The notes under the pieces are model-generated. The model saw nothing but the letters and a program-made list of their open reading frames with translations. It did not search any database and was not told where the DNA came from. Positions 16,822 to 24,146 of a stretch of 29,156 bases of DNA are shown one piece after another. The stretch spans positions 1-29,156 of the forward strand of contig JAFTLD010000064.1 of NCBI GenBank assembly GCA_017452945.1, in the 5' to 3' direction. This DNA is from Clostridia bacterium (GTDB lineage Bacteria; Bacillota_A; Clostridia; Oscillospirales; CAG-272). Numbering within the stretch: position 1 is the stretch's first letter; each line of letters begins with the position of its first letter. Made by a program: the position numbers and the translations under genes.

Positions 16822-16974
16822 TTTGACGGAAACTTTGGGCAGAAATTTTGGCCGAAATCCGTGCAAAACGTCAAAATACTTGTGATTTTCGTCAAAATAG
16901 GGCTTGACAATTTAGGCAAAGTGTAGTATAATAGGGAACAATCAAGGAATTTGACGCGTGTTTTTGTGCGTCAA
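16822..16974 (+). promoter_or_regulatory. Array of TTTGACG/CGTCAAA sites around the rsmE promoter
   Basis: TTTGACG occurs at 16822-16828 and 16950-16956; its reverse CGTCAAA at 16869-16875 and 16890-16896; and GCGTCAA at 16968-16974. The downstream pair TTGACGC (16951-16957) / GCGTCAA (16968-16974) is an exact inverted repeat with a 10-base spacer just after the expected transcription start, so it could be an operator or a leader hairpin. No regulator is known to me for this pattern. Confidence 0.4.
16904..16932 (+). promoter_or_regulatory. Sigma-A promoter of rsmE
   Basis: TTGACA (16904-16909), 17-base spacer, TATAAT (16927-16932): full consensus, about 70 bases before the start codon. Confidence 0.9.
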
Positions 16975-17003
16975 TTTGTGCAAATTTTCTGTCGGAGGTG
17001 TAT

Positions 17004-17765
17004 ATGCCCCGTTTTTTTGTGTCCGAGGATCAGTTTTCGGATGATACCGTGATCCTTACGGGTGAGGATGCGCACCATATCGCAAGATCCTTACGCATGG
17101 CTGCGGGCGAGCATATTACCGTGTGCGATCCGTACAGCGTGGAGTTTGATTGCGAGCTGATCTCGTTTGAGCAGGATAAGCGCGTTGTGGCCAGGGTTTT
17201 GTCAAGTAAGCCCTCGCAAAGCGAGCCGCCGTACGGTGCGTATTTGTTCCAGGCCTTGCCCAAGGGTGAAAAGTTTGATTCCATCATTCAAAAGGCCGTG
17301 GAGTGCGGTGTGCATGAGATCATACCGTTCCAAAGCAGCCGCTGCATTGCAAAAGCAAAGGCGGACGGTGAGGTGGAAAAAACCAAGCGCCGCTGCCGTA
17401 TCGCAGCAGAAGCAGCAAAGCAAAGCGGACGCGGCAGATTGCCAAAGGTCGTTCCTACGGTTTCCTTTAAGGAAATGCTAAGACAGGCGAGTGCATGCGA
17501 CGTTTGCCTGTTTTGCTACGAGGGAGAGGGAACAGAGTCGCTGGCAAGCATACTGCAGAGCCGGCAGGTAAAGCAGCTGCTTGCGAAAACCGCATGGCCG
17601 AAAATCGCCATCGTGGTTGGCAGTGAGGGAGGCTTTTCCCCCGAGGAGGCAGCCGAGGCTAAGGCAGCAGGCATGCAAATGACCGGACTTGGCAAAAGAA
17701 TTTTGCGCACCGAAACCGCCGCTCCCTTCGTGCTGTCGTGCCTGGTTTACGGGCTTGAAATGTGA
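17004..17765 (+). CDS. rsmE: 16S rRNA (uracil-1498-N3)-methyltransferase RsmE
   Basis: 253 residues, normal for RsmE, which methylates U1498 of 16S rRNA using S-adenosylmethionine. The N-terminal PUA-like part begins MPRFFVSEDQF and includes GEDAHHIARSLRM. The C-terminal SPOUT (knotted) part has IVVGSEGGFSPEE and LGKRILRTETA, the two family signatures around the cofactor site. I start at ATG 17004, 5 bases after GGAGG, and not at the in-frame GTG 16998, which overlaps that site. It is a single-gene unit with a consensus promoter; no clear terminator is visible between it and the next promoter. Confidence 0.95.
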   Translation: MPRFFVSEDQFSDDTVILTGEDAHHIARSLRMAAGEHITVCDPYSVEFDCELISFEQDKRVVARVLSSKPSQSEPPYGAYLFQALPKGEKFDSIIQKAVECGVHEIIPFQSSRCIAKAKADGEVEKTKRRCRIAAEAAKQSGRGRLPKVVPTVSFKEMLRQASACDVCLFCYEGEGTESLASILQSRQVKQLLAKTAWPKIAIVVGSEGGFSPEEAAEAKAAGMQMTGLGKRILRTETAAPFVLSCLVYGLEM

Positions 17766-17835
17766 GCGTTCGGCAGGGTTAGCAAAAAAAGGCCGAAAAA
17801 TTCACCTATTTTTAACAAAAATATGCAAAACACTA

Positions 17836-17864
17836 TTGAAAAATCACAAAAAAGGGTGTATAAT
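17836..17864 (+). promoter_or_regulatory. Sigma-A promoter of the CdaR-type regulator gene
   Basis: TTGAAA (17836-17841), 17-base spacer, TATAAT (17859-17864), about 50 bases before the ATG. Confidence 0.82.
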
Positions 17865-17916
17865 ATAGGTTAGTATCCACAACACCCCCAAATCAGAAAA
17901 AAGAGGAGAAAAAGTT

Positions 17917-19002
17917 ATGTCTAACAGACTGTTCCAAAGTGTAATTCACCAGATGAAGGATGCGATCGATCGCGTGATCGGCGTGATTGACGAAAACGGA
18001 GTCATCATTGCGTGTTCCGAGCTTGTCAAGATCGGCGAGATCAAGCAAGGCGTTCGCGATGAGCTTGCATATACCTCCGACGTGGTGACCTCCTCCGGGT
18101 ATACCTACCGTCCCGTCAGCGGCGGCGTCAAGGCTGAGTATATCGTATTCGTTGAGGGTGAGGATAAGATGGCTGAGAAGATGTCCAAGCTGCTTGCGAT
18201 CTCTCTTGGCAACATCAAAAACCTGTATGATGAAAAGTACGACAAGGGCTCGTTTATCAAGAACATCATCCTTGATAATATCCTGCCCAGCGATATCTAC
18301 ATCAAATCCAAGGAACTGCATTTCAATACCGAAGAAAGCAGAATCGTCTTTTTGATCAAGTTCTATGGAAAGACCGACATGATGCCCTTCGAAATGCTGC
18401 AGAACATGTTCCCGGATAAGTCCAAGGATTACGTGATTTCCGTAGGCGAGCACGACATCGTGCTGGTCAAGGACGTCAAGCCCGGCACCGAGGCAAAGGA
18501 CGTGGAAAAGATCGCCACCAATATCGCAGACACCCTGTCCGCAGAGTTCTATACCAAGGTAGCAATCGGTATCTCCACCACGGTTGAGAACATCAAGGAT
18601 CTGGCGCGTGCATACAAGGAAGCACAGGTTGCTCTTGAGGTCGGTAAGGTATTTGAAACCGAAAAGAACATCATCAGCTATGAAAACCTGGGTATCGGCC
18701 GTCTGATCTATCAGCTGCCCACCACCCTTTGCGAAATGTTCTTGCAGGAGGTCTTCAAGAAGGGAAGCCTTGAGGCACTTGACCGTGAAACCCTGATGAC
18801 CATTCAGTGCTTCTTTGAGAACAACCTGAACGTTTCCGAAACCTCCAGAAAGCTGTTCGTACATAGAAATACCCTGGTATACAGATTGGAGAAGATCAGA
18901 AAGCTGACCGGTCTTGATCTGCGTGAGTTTGAGCATGCGATCACCTTTAAGGTGGCTCTCATGGTCAGAAAGTACCTCAACTCCAAGCCCTCCAAGTATT
19001 GA
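17917..19002 (+). CDS. CdaR/PucR-type transcriptional regulator
   Basis: 361 residues. The N-terminal part (about 1-105) looks like a sugar-diacid-recognition or GAF-like sensor (DRVIGVIDENGVIIACSE). A GGDEF-like fold region with YTKVAIGIS and LARAYKEAQVALEVG (about 140-250) follows, and the C-terminus has the PucR helix-turn-helix (about 304-330: NLNVSETSRKLFVHRNTLVYR). This order is that of CdaR-family activators of carbon or nitrogen use. The codons are strikingly uniform (AAG, GAC, ATC, CTG), like the ribosomal genes in this window, which suggests high expression. AGAGGAG precedes the ATG. Its targets are unknown; no metabolic genes lie next to it. Confidence 0.88.
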   Translation: MSNRLFQSVIHQMKDAIDRVIGVIDENGVIIACSELVKIGEIKQGVRDELAYTSDVVTSSGYTYRPVSGGVKAEYIVFVEGEDKMAEKMSKLLAISLGNIKNLYDEKYDKGSFIKNIILDNILPSDIYIKSKELHFNTEESRIVFLIKFYGKTDMMPFEMLQNMFPDKSKDYVISVGEHDIVLVKDVKPGTEAKDVEKIATNIADTLSAEFYTKVAIGISTTVENIKDLARAYKEAQVALEVGKVFETEKNIISYENLGIGRLIYQLPTTLCEMFLQEVFKKGSLEALDRETLMTIQCFFENNLNVSETSRKLFVHRNTLVYRLEKIRKLTGLDLREFEHAITFKVALMVRKYLNSKPSKY

Positions 19003-19026
19003 TTTCTAAATACATAGACACTTTGA

Positions 19027-19065
19027 AATTAAGCGAAACACCGTTAGGCGGTGTTTCGCTTAATT
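19027..19065. terminator. Strong hairpin after the CdaR-type gene, probable terminator
   Basis: A perfect 17-bp stem, AATTAAGCGAAACACCG (19027-19043) with its inverted copy (19049-19065) and a TTAGG loop. There is no long T run, but AT-rich ends on both sides would allow termination. Confidence 0.72.
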
Positions 19066-19127
19066 GACGGTTTGGCGCTGTTTATAGATATTTTGCAAAC
19101 AAAACAATAACGGAGAACGACGAATTT

Positions 19128-20744
19128 ATGAAGAAATTGGTATATACCGTACAAGGGCTGCAGGATGCTGCACAAGAGCAGCTGCTCTGTGAACTTTTGC
19201 CCGAGGTGTTGCGTGCTTTTGGCAGTGACGGCAAGATCACAGCCGATGCGCTCAGTGCTTCAATCTCGTTTGGTGTGCCGCGCAACGTTTCGTGTGCTGA
19301 GTTGGAGCAAAGCATCAATGCTGCAATTGTTCCGCATGGCATGCAGCTGCTGCCGCCCCCGAACGTACGCTATTATGCATATACTGGGAAAAAGGATAAG
19401 ACAAAACGTAAGACTGTTTCGGTCAGCGCCTTTGTTACCTCGCTGATCTCGGCAGTTGCCGTTACGCTTGTCATCACCATGCTGCTGACCGCGCTGGTCA
19501 CGGGTGCTTATTGGGATGCGAAGTATATGGCAGGCCTGCCGGGCATTTCGGGAGACGGGCAGAGCGCTATCGATACCGAAACGCTGGACGTCATTGATTA
19601 TCTGATCGATAAGTATTCGTACGATGCAGTTGACGACGAGGCATTGATGCAAGCCGTGCTCAAGGCCTATGTGGCCGCAACCGGTGACCTTTACGCGGAG
19701 TATTACACGCAAGAGGAATTCGATGCCATGACCAGCGAAAACCAAGGTCAGATGCAAGGCATCGGTGTCAGCGTGGTCAACTCTACGCTGGAGTATAACG
19801 GCATGACCTACAGCGTCATTGAGATCATTATGGTCTTCCCGAACTCACCTGCAGAGCGTGCGGGCATTCGTCCGGGCGATATGGTTATCACGGTCAAGCA
19901 TGAGGGAACCGAGTATTCCATCAGCCAGATCGGCTATACCGCAGCGCTCAACTATCTGCGCGGTGTTTCCGGCACCAAGGCAGAGTTTACCGTCATGCGC
20001 AAGAGCGGCGCGGAGTACGAGCCTATCGAGTATTCGGTAACCAGAGAAGCGTACGTCAGCGCTTCGATCACCTCTCGCGTCAGCGAAACCGATCCCTCTG
20101 TTGGTATTGTAACGCTTTTGCAGTTTGACCTGACCACGCCCACGCAGTTTGAGGCTGCCGTGGATGAGCTGAAGGGCAAGGGCTGCACCAAATTCGTCTT
20201 TGACGTGCGTAATAACCCCGGCGGAGATCTGGAATCGATCAAGGCCGTGCTGAGCTTTTTCCTTGCAGAAAAAGATCTGATCGTCAGCACCAAGGACAAA
20301 AACGGTACAGAGGAGTTTGATTACGTGCAGGTCGTCAAGCATCAGGACAAGGCGTATGCGGGCTGTGACGTGACAAAGGAGGACATCGGCAAATATGCCG
20401 ACCTGACCTTTACCGTGCTGACAAACGGCAATACCGCAAGCGCGGCCGAGCTGTTTACGGCTACCGTACGCGATTACAAGCTGGGGACCATTATAGGACA
20501 GACCACTTACGGAAAGGGATGCATGCAATCCATCTTTTCCTTGCAATATTACGGTGTGGAGGGCGGTTTGAAGCTGACCACCAAAATGTATTTCCCGGCA
20601 AGCGGACAGGGGTATCACGGTGTGGGTATCACACCCGATATCAGCGTGGAGCTGAGCCCGGAGGCACAGGAATACAATCTGTACGTTTTGCCTGAGGCGC
20701 TGGATAACCAGCTGCAAACGGCGATTGATCACATGAATAAATAA
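19128..20744 (+). CDS. S41 family (CtpA-like) C-terminal processing peptidase with cytoplasmic N-terminal domain
   Basis: 538 residues. A soluble N-terminal part of about 95 residues lies before the single membrane segment (about 101-126), which is unusual because most CtpA proteins start with the anchor. Outside the cell follow a PDZ domain (about 205-305; SPAERAGIRPGDMV) and the S41 protease domain (about 310-520): FDVRNNPGGDLES, catalytic Ser438 in TASAAELF and Lys463 in YGKGCMQ, forming the Ser-Lys dyad. Such enzymes cut exported proteins from the C-terminal side. The N-terminal part shows a pattern like a ferredoxin/HMA fold without metal-binding CxxC; this is a guess. GGAG lies about 13 bases before the ATG; greA follows 23 bases after the stop. 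Confidence 0.9.
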   Translation: MKKLVYTVQGLQDAAQEQLLCELLPEVLRAFGSDGKITADALSASISFGVPRNVSCAELEQSINAAIVPHGMQLLPPPNVRYYAYTGKKDKTKRKTVSVSAFVTSLISAVAVTLVITMLLTALVTGAYWDAKYMAGLPGISGDGQSAIDTETLDVIDYLIDKYSYDAVDDEALMQAVLKAYVAATGDLYAEYYTQEEFDAMTSENQGQMQGIGVSVVNSTLEYNGMTYSVIEIIMVFPNSPAERAGIRPGDMVITVKHEGTEYSISQIGYTAALNYLRGVSGTKAEFTVMRKSGAEYEPIEYSVTREAYVSASITSRVSETDPSVGIVTLLQFDLTTPTQFEAAVDELKGKGCTKFVFDVRNNPGGDLESIKAVLSFFLAEKDLIVSTKDKNGTEEFDYVQVVKHQDKAYAGCDVTKEDIGKYADLTFTVLTNGNTASAAELFTATVRDYKLGTIIGQTTYGKGCMQSIFSLQYYGVEGGLKLTTKMYFPASGQGYHGVGITPDISVELSPEAQEYNLYVLPEALDNQLQTAIDHMNK

Positions 20745-20767
20745 ATTGATATATAAGGAGAATTGTC

Positions 20768-21253
20768 ATGGCAGCAAAGGAAAAAACTTTGTATACCCAG
20801 GAAGGGTACGACGAACTGGAAAAGGAACTGAAATATCTCAGAGTTACCCGCAGAGAAGAGATCAAGGAAGCAATTGCCGTAGCACGCGGCTTTGGTGACC
20901 TCTCCGAGAACTCCGAGTACGACGAGGCAAGAAACGAGCAGGCAAAGGTCGAAGCACGCATCAAGGAGCTGGAAATGCTGCTGGAGAATGCAGAGATCAT
21001 TGACGAATCGAGCATCGATGCAGGCGTTGTCAGCCTTGGCTCTACCGTGAAGGTTTACGACGTGGAGTGGGATGAGGAGCTGACTTACGAGATCGTTGGT
21101 TCTAACGAGGCAGATGCACTCAATCACCGCATCTCCGATCAGTCGCCCATCGGCAGCGCAATGATGGGTAAGCACGCAGGTGATACCGTTGACGTACAGA
21201 CGCCCAACGGCCTGTTGCATTTCAAGGTTTTGCACGTAGAGAGAACCAAGTAA
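20768..21253 (+). CDS. greA: Transcription elongation factor GreA
   Basis: 161 residues, the usual GreA length. The N-terminal coiled coil (about 10-78) carries the acidic tip motif GDLSENSEYDEAR, which enters the RNA polymerase channel and triggers cleavage of backtracked RNA. The C-terminal FKBP-like part has SLGSTVKV and SPIGSAMMGKHAGDTV. AAGGAG lies 7-8 bases before ATG. It is probably transcribed with the upstream S41 protease gene (23-base gap) and ends at a clear terminator. Confidence 0.97.
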   Translation: MAAKEKTLYTQEGYDELEKELKYLRVTRREEIKEAIAVARGFGDLSENSEYDEARNEQAKVEARIKELEMLLENAEIIDESSIDAGVVSLGSTVKVYDVEWDEELTYEIVGSNEADALNHRISDQSPIGSAMMGKHAGDTVDVQTPNGLLHFKVLHVERTK

Positions 21254-21264
21254 AATAACGACTG

Positions 21265-21301
21265 CAAAAACGGATCTGACAGACAAGACAGATCCGTTTT
21301 G
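21265..21301 (+). terminator. Intrinsic terminator after greA
   Basis: CAAAAACGGATCTG (21265-21278) pairs with CAGATCCGTTTTG (21289-21301), one A unpaired, 10-base loop, T-rich right arm. Confidence 0.9.
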
Positions 21302-21328
21302 CCGTAAAAGGGGATTAAGAGGACCGAT

Positions 21329-22033
21329 ATGAACGAACGAGATAACGAAAAATTGAACAGCACAGAGATCGTGACAGATAACGGCGCGATCAACAAGCTG
21401 CAGAATTTCTGGTATCACAACAAGTGGACCGTGATCGTGGTGACCTTCTTCGTTTGCGTGCTGCTTGTCTGCACCGTACAGATGCTTGGCAAGGATAAGT
21501 ATGACGTGACCGTGCTTTGCGGCACAACGGTACATATGGACGCAGAACAAAGAGCTGCATTTCTTTCAGCGGTACAGAACGTACTGCCCGAGGATTATGA
21601 CAAAAACGGTGAAAAGTCGGTGGGGATGGTGGATTACCAGGTGTTCTCCGAGGATGAGCTGTACGTAGAGGTCGAAACCGTGATTGACGGTGTGGAGACC
21701 ACGCTGATCGAGGAACAGGTGGCAGCCTATTGGAACACCGACCAGTTCAACAGCCTCAAGGACGCGGTTGCAAAAACGGGTGAGTACTCGCTGTGTTTTG
21801 CAAGCCCTTACGTGTACGAAACGCTGCTTTCCGGTTACGTGGCAGACGGTAAGGCTGTGAGATTGGGAGATACCGATTTCTACCGCTACAACGAGGCAGT
21901 GCAGGTGCTGCCCGAGGATACGGTGATCTGCCTGCTTCGTCAGTTTGCAGTAGGGGAGAGCAGTAAGGATGACATATATGAACGGTCGTCTGCACTGTAC
22001 GACGCGATCATCTCTTACGACGTACAGGAATAA
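21329..22033 (+). CDS. Single-pass membrane protein of unknown function (FWYHNKW type)
   Basis: 234 residues. A polar N-terminus leads into NFWYHNKWT at about 26-34, directly followed by one membrane segment (about 33-53) and a soluble acidic domain of about 180 residues. The FWY.xKW motif before the membrane is common in a group of clostridial proteins of unknown function, some of which I recall as similar to substrate-binding folds (VLCGTTVHMDAEQ near the start of the outer domain could fit). It has no catalytic motif that I recognise. The gene lies 75 bases after greA, beyond the terminator; no clear promoter is seen, so some readthrough is possible. AAGAGG precedes the start. Confidence 0.78.
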   Translation: MNERDNEKLNSTEIVTDNGAINKLQNFWYHNKWTVIVVTFFVCVLLVCTVQMLGKDKYDVTVLCGTTVHMDAEQRAAFLSAVQNVLPEDYDKNGEKSVGMVDYQVFSEDELYVEVETVIDGVETTLIEEQVAAYWNTDQFNSLKDAVAKTGEYSLCFASPYVYETLLSGYVADGKAVRLGDTDFYRYNEAVQVLPEDTVICLLRQFAVGESSKDDIYERSSALYDAIISYDVQE

Positions 22034-22077
22034 GAAAGAGAACAGCCCCATCGGGCTGAAGAATTAGCGGAATATTA

Positions 22078-22110
22078 ACACGGAGATTGTATCAAAATCA
22101 ATCTCCGTGT
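22078..22110 (+). terminator. Hairpin after the FWYHNKW-type gene, probable terminator
   Basis: ACACGGAGATTG (22078-22089) and CAATCTCCGTGT (22099-22110) are perfect inverted copies with a 9-base loop, followed by TCGTTCTT. The left arm overlaps the inner symmetry of the 314-bp element. Confidence 0.75.
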
Positions 22111-22140
22111 TCGTTCTTCTCACCTAAAAAGATCCCAACC

Positions 22141-22267
22141 GTAGGGGGCGACGTCCTCTGTCCGAGTGGATACAAAAAACACTCTGTAGGGACAGGCGTC
22201 CTCCACTGTCCGCATTGACACAAAGTTACTTGATGTCGGGCGGACAGTCGAGGACGCCTGTCTCTAC
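22141..22267. repeat. Composite intergenic repeat, second copy
   Basis: Unit a 22141-22164 (GTAGGGGGCGACGTCC...), unit b 22186-22212 (GTAGGGACAGGCGTCC...), unit c 22241-22267 (inverted copy of b, 2 mismatches in 27). The loop between b and c is 28 bases, the same as at 7569-7596, and keeps a TTGAT pattern. Confidence 0.82.
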
Positions 22268-22452
22268 AACTGTTTTTATGCGTATCTCGGTTTTAATATT
22301 TTGACAGAAAAGGGGATGGTTCATCTCCGTTTCTCCGCTAATTCTTCGGCCCGATGGGGATGCTTTTTTGTATGGACGGAAAAATTTTGTGCAGAATAAT
22401 TGTCAAGGTAAAGAATTGTTCATATAACTTTAAAAAAATCCTGCAACACGGT

Positions 22453-22461
22453 TGCTATAAT
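22453..22461 (+). promoter_or_regulatory. Extended -10 promoter of the cardiolipin synthase gene
   Basis: TGCTATAAT (22453-22461) is a full extended -10 element 41 bases before the start codon; no good -35 box is seen at the right distance. Confidence 0.6.
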
Positions 22462-22502
22462 GTATGTTGGAATATGTCAAATTCTGTCAAAGGAGGGCGT
22501 TT

Positions 22503-24035
22503 ATGAAAAAACTGATCAAATTGGTCACAGGCCGTTTTGTGTGGATCAGTCTGGCGATTCTGCTGCAGCTTGCCTGGACGTTTACTATATTATACTTTTT
22601 GAGTTCGCATTATGCACCCGTGTCTGCGTTTCTGACGCTGTGCTCCTTGCTGATGCTAATTCCCATACTGGAAAGGCCTGCTACGCCTGAGGTGAAAATG
22701 GCGTGGGCTATTCCGATTTTGCTCTTTCCCGTATTTGGCGGTATTCTGTACCTGATGTCGGGCGCTTCCCGTCCGCGTCGAAAAATGCGTCGTTCGTTGG
22801 CAGAGCATAAGGAGCAGGGAAAGGCATATCTTCCGGATGGTGAGGATGCCATTGCGGATATTCGTGCACGCTGTGCCGCCGATGCAGGCCAGTTTGTTTA
22901 TCTGCAAAAGCAGGGATATCCTTGCTTTCACGGGCAAAGCACACACTTTTATAAAAGCGGAGAACAAGCCTTCCCCGATATGCTCGCAGCACTTGAATCT
23001 GCGGAAAAATATATCTTTATCGAGTATTTTATCATCAACCACGGTCGGATGTGGAGCGAAATGCTGGCCATTCTGGAAAGAAAGGCCGCAGCAGGCGTTG
23101 AGGTTAAGATCATATACGATGACGTTGGCAGTATGCGCGGTCTGCCGCACGCTTACGATAAGGAGCTGGAAAAGAAGGGGATCGGATGCATCCGCTTCAA
23201 TCCCTACCGTCCCGTGTATTCCATGATCATGAACAACCGCGATCACCGCAAATTTTTGATCGTGGACGGCAAGGTGGGCTTTACGGGCGGCATCAATATT
23301 GCGGATGAGTATATCAATAAGGAAGAGAGATTCGGCTATTGGAAGGACAATGCTGTACGTATTGAGGGGGACGCTGTGCGCGGGATGATGCTGTCTTTTT
23401 TGCAGATGTGGAATTCCTGCTGTGCAAAAGAGAAGCAGGCAGACCCCGGTGCGTATCTTACGCCCATGAGCGGCAAAAGCTGCGGCCAAGGGTACGTGAT
23501 CCCGTATGCCGATGCGCCCGTGGACGCGGAATATCTGGCAGAGAACGTGTATCTCAATATCATCAGTAATGCAACTGAGTATTTGTATATTGCAACACCG
23601 TATCTGATCATCGATTCGCAAATGCTCTCTGCCTTGTCGCTTGCCGCCAAGCGCGGTGTGGACGTGCGTATTATATTGCCCGAGATCCCGGATAAAAAGG
23701 TGGTCAATCAGGTCACAAAATCGCACTATGCAGTGCTTTTGGAGAGCGGAATCAAGATCTATCAGTATACCCCCGGCTTTATTCACGAAAAGTGTGTGTT
23801 GTGTGACGATAAGATTGCCACGGTCGGTACGGTCAATCTGGATTACCGCAGCCTGTATCTGCACTACGAGAACGGCTGTGTGTTCTATGGCGGTGATATT
23901 ATTGGAGAGATCCGAAGCAATATGGAGGAGAATTTTGCTACGAGCCGACGCATCGTCAGCGTAAATAAGAAGCAAAGATGGCTGATCTCCCGTATTTATT
24001 ATGCGATCATCCGTCTGCTGGCACCTGTAATGTAA
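22503..24035 (+). CDS. cls: Cardiolipin synthase (phospholipase D family)
   Basis: 510 residues. Two membrane segments at the N-terminus (about 13-35 and 38-57, with a third hydrophobic stretch at about 67-86) are followed by two phospholipase D half-domains. Each has the HxK(x4)D motif: His248-Lys250-Asp255 in DHRKFLIVDG and His428-Lys430-Asp435 in HEKCVLCDD, followed by GGINIADEY and GTVNLDYRS. This is the bacterial ClsA layout; the enzyme joins two phosphatidylglycerols into cardiolipin. I start at ATG 22503, 5 bases after AAAGGAGGG, and not at the upstream in-frame ATG 22464, which lies at the promoter. Single-gene unit with its own terminator. Confidence 0.93.
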   Translation: MKKLIKLVTGRFVWISLAILLQLAWTFTILYFLSSHYAPVSAFLTLCSLLMLIPILERPATPEVKMAWAIPILLFPVFGGILYLMSGASRPRRKMRRSLAEHKEQGKAYLPDGEDAIADIRARCAADAGQFVYLQKQGYPCFHGQSTHFYKSGEQAFPDMLAALESAEKYIFIEYFIINHGRMWSEMLAILERKAAAGVEVKIIYDDVGSMRGLPHAYDKELEKKGIGCIRFNPYRPVYSMIMNNRDHRKFLIVDGKVGFTGGINIADEYINKEERFGYWKDNAVRIEGDAVRGMMLSFLQMWNSCCAKEKQADPGAYLTPMSGKSCGQGYVIPYADAPVDAEYLAENVYLNIISNATEYLYIATPYLIIDSQMLSALSLAAKRGVDVRIILPEIPDKKVVNQVTKSHYAVLLESGIKIYQYTPGFIHEKCVLCDDKIATVGTVNLDYRSLYLHYENGCVFYGGDIIGEIRSNMEENFATSRRIVSVNKKQRWLISRIYYAIIRLLAPVM

Positions 24036-24051
24036 CGTAGAATGATAATAG

Positions 24052-24080
24052 GAAAACCCTTGCTTGCAACAAGGGTTTTC
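24052..24080. terminator. Intrinsic terminator after cls
   Basis: GAAAACCCTTG (24052-24062) pairs with CAAGGGTTTTC (24070-24080). It resembles the uvrA terminator and, being AT-flanked on both sides, may also serve the converging S1-domain gene. Confidence 0.83.
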
Positions 24081-24102
24081 TTCGTTTGTGTATGCCACCG
24101 TT

Positions 24103-24130
24103 TGCAGGGGACAGCGCCTTGACGTCCCGT
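24103..24130 (+). repeat. Degenerate GTAGGG-family repeat remnant
   Basis: The stretch GCAGGGGACAGCGCCTTGAC then GTCCCG resembles unit b of the composite repeat with several changes. It lies between two converging genes. Confidence 0.35.
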
Positions 24131-24146
24131 TCTCAGCACAAATAAA

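Larger units (their letters stand above)
22046..22359. mobile_element. 314-bp element with 26-bp terminal inverted repeats (MITE-like)
   Basis: The left end (22046-22071) begins CCCCATCGGGCTGAAG and ends TTAGCGGA; the right end (22334-22359) is its inverted copy with a single mismatch. Just inside, ACGGAGAT (22080-22087) has an inverted copy at 22322-22329, so symmetry continues beyond the 26 bp. The element encloses the three-unit repeat at 22141-22267 and codes for nothing. No clear target site duplication was found. It fills most of the 22034-22502 gap. Confidence 0.5.

Noticed and set aside
19064..19092. Possible promoter for the S41 protease (TTGACG, 17 bases, GATATT)
   Set aside because: The -10 matches only 4 of 6 bases and the -35 lies in the upstream hairpin; too weak to list as a feature.
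22656..24098. Long - strand open frame (480 residues) opposite cls
   Set aside because: Shadow frame; the + strand carries both phospholipase D motifs and a proper start.
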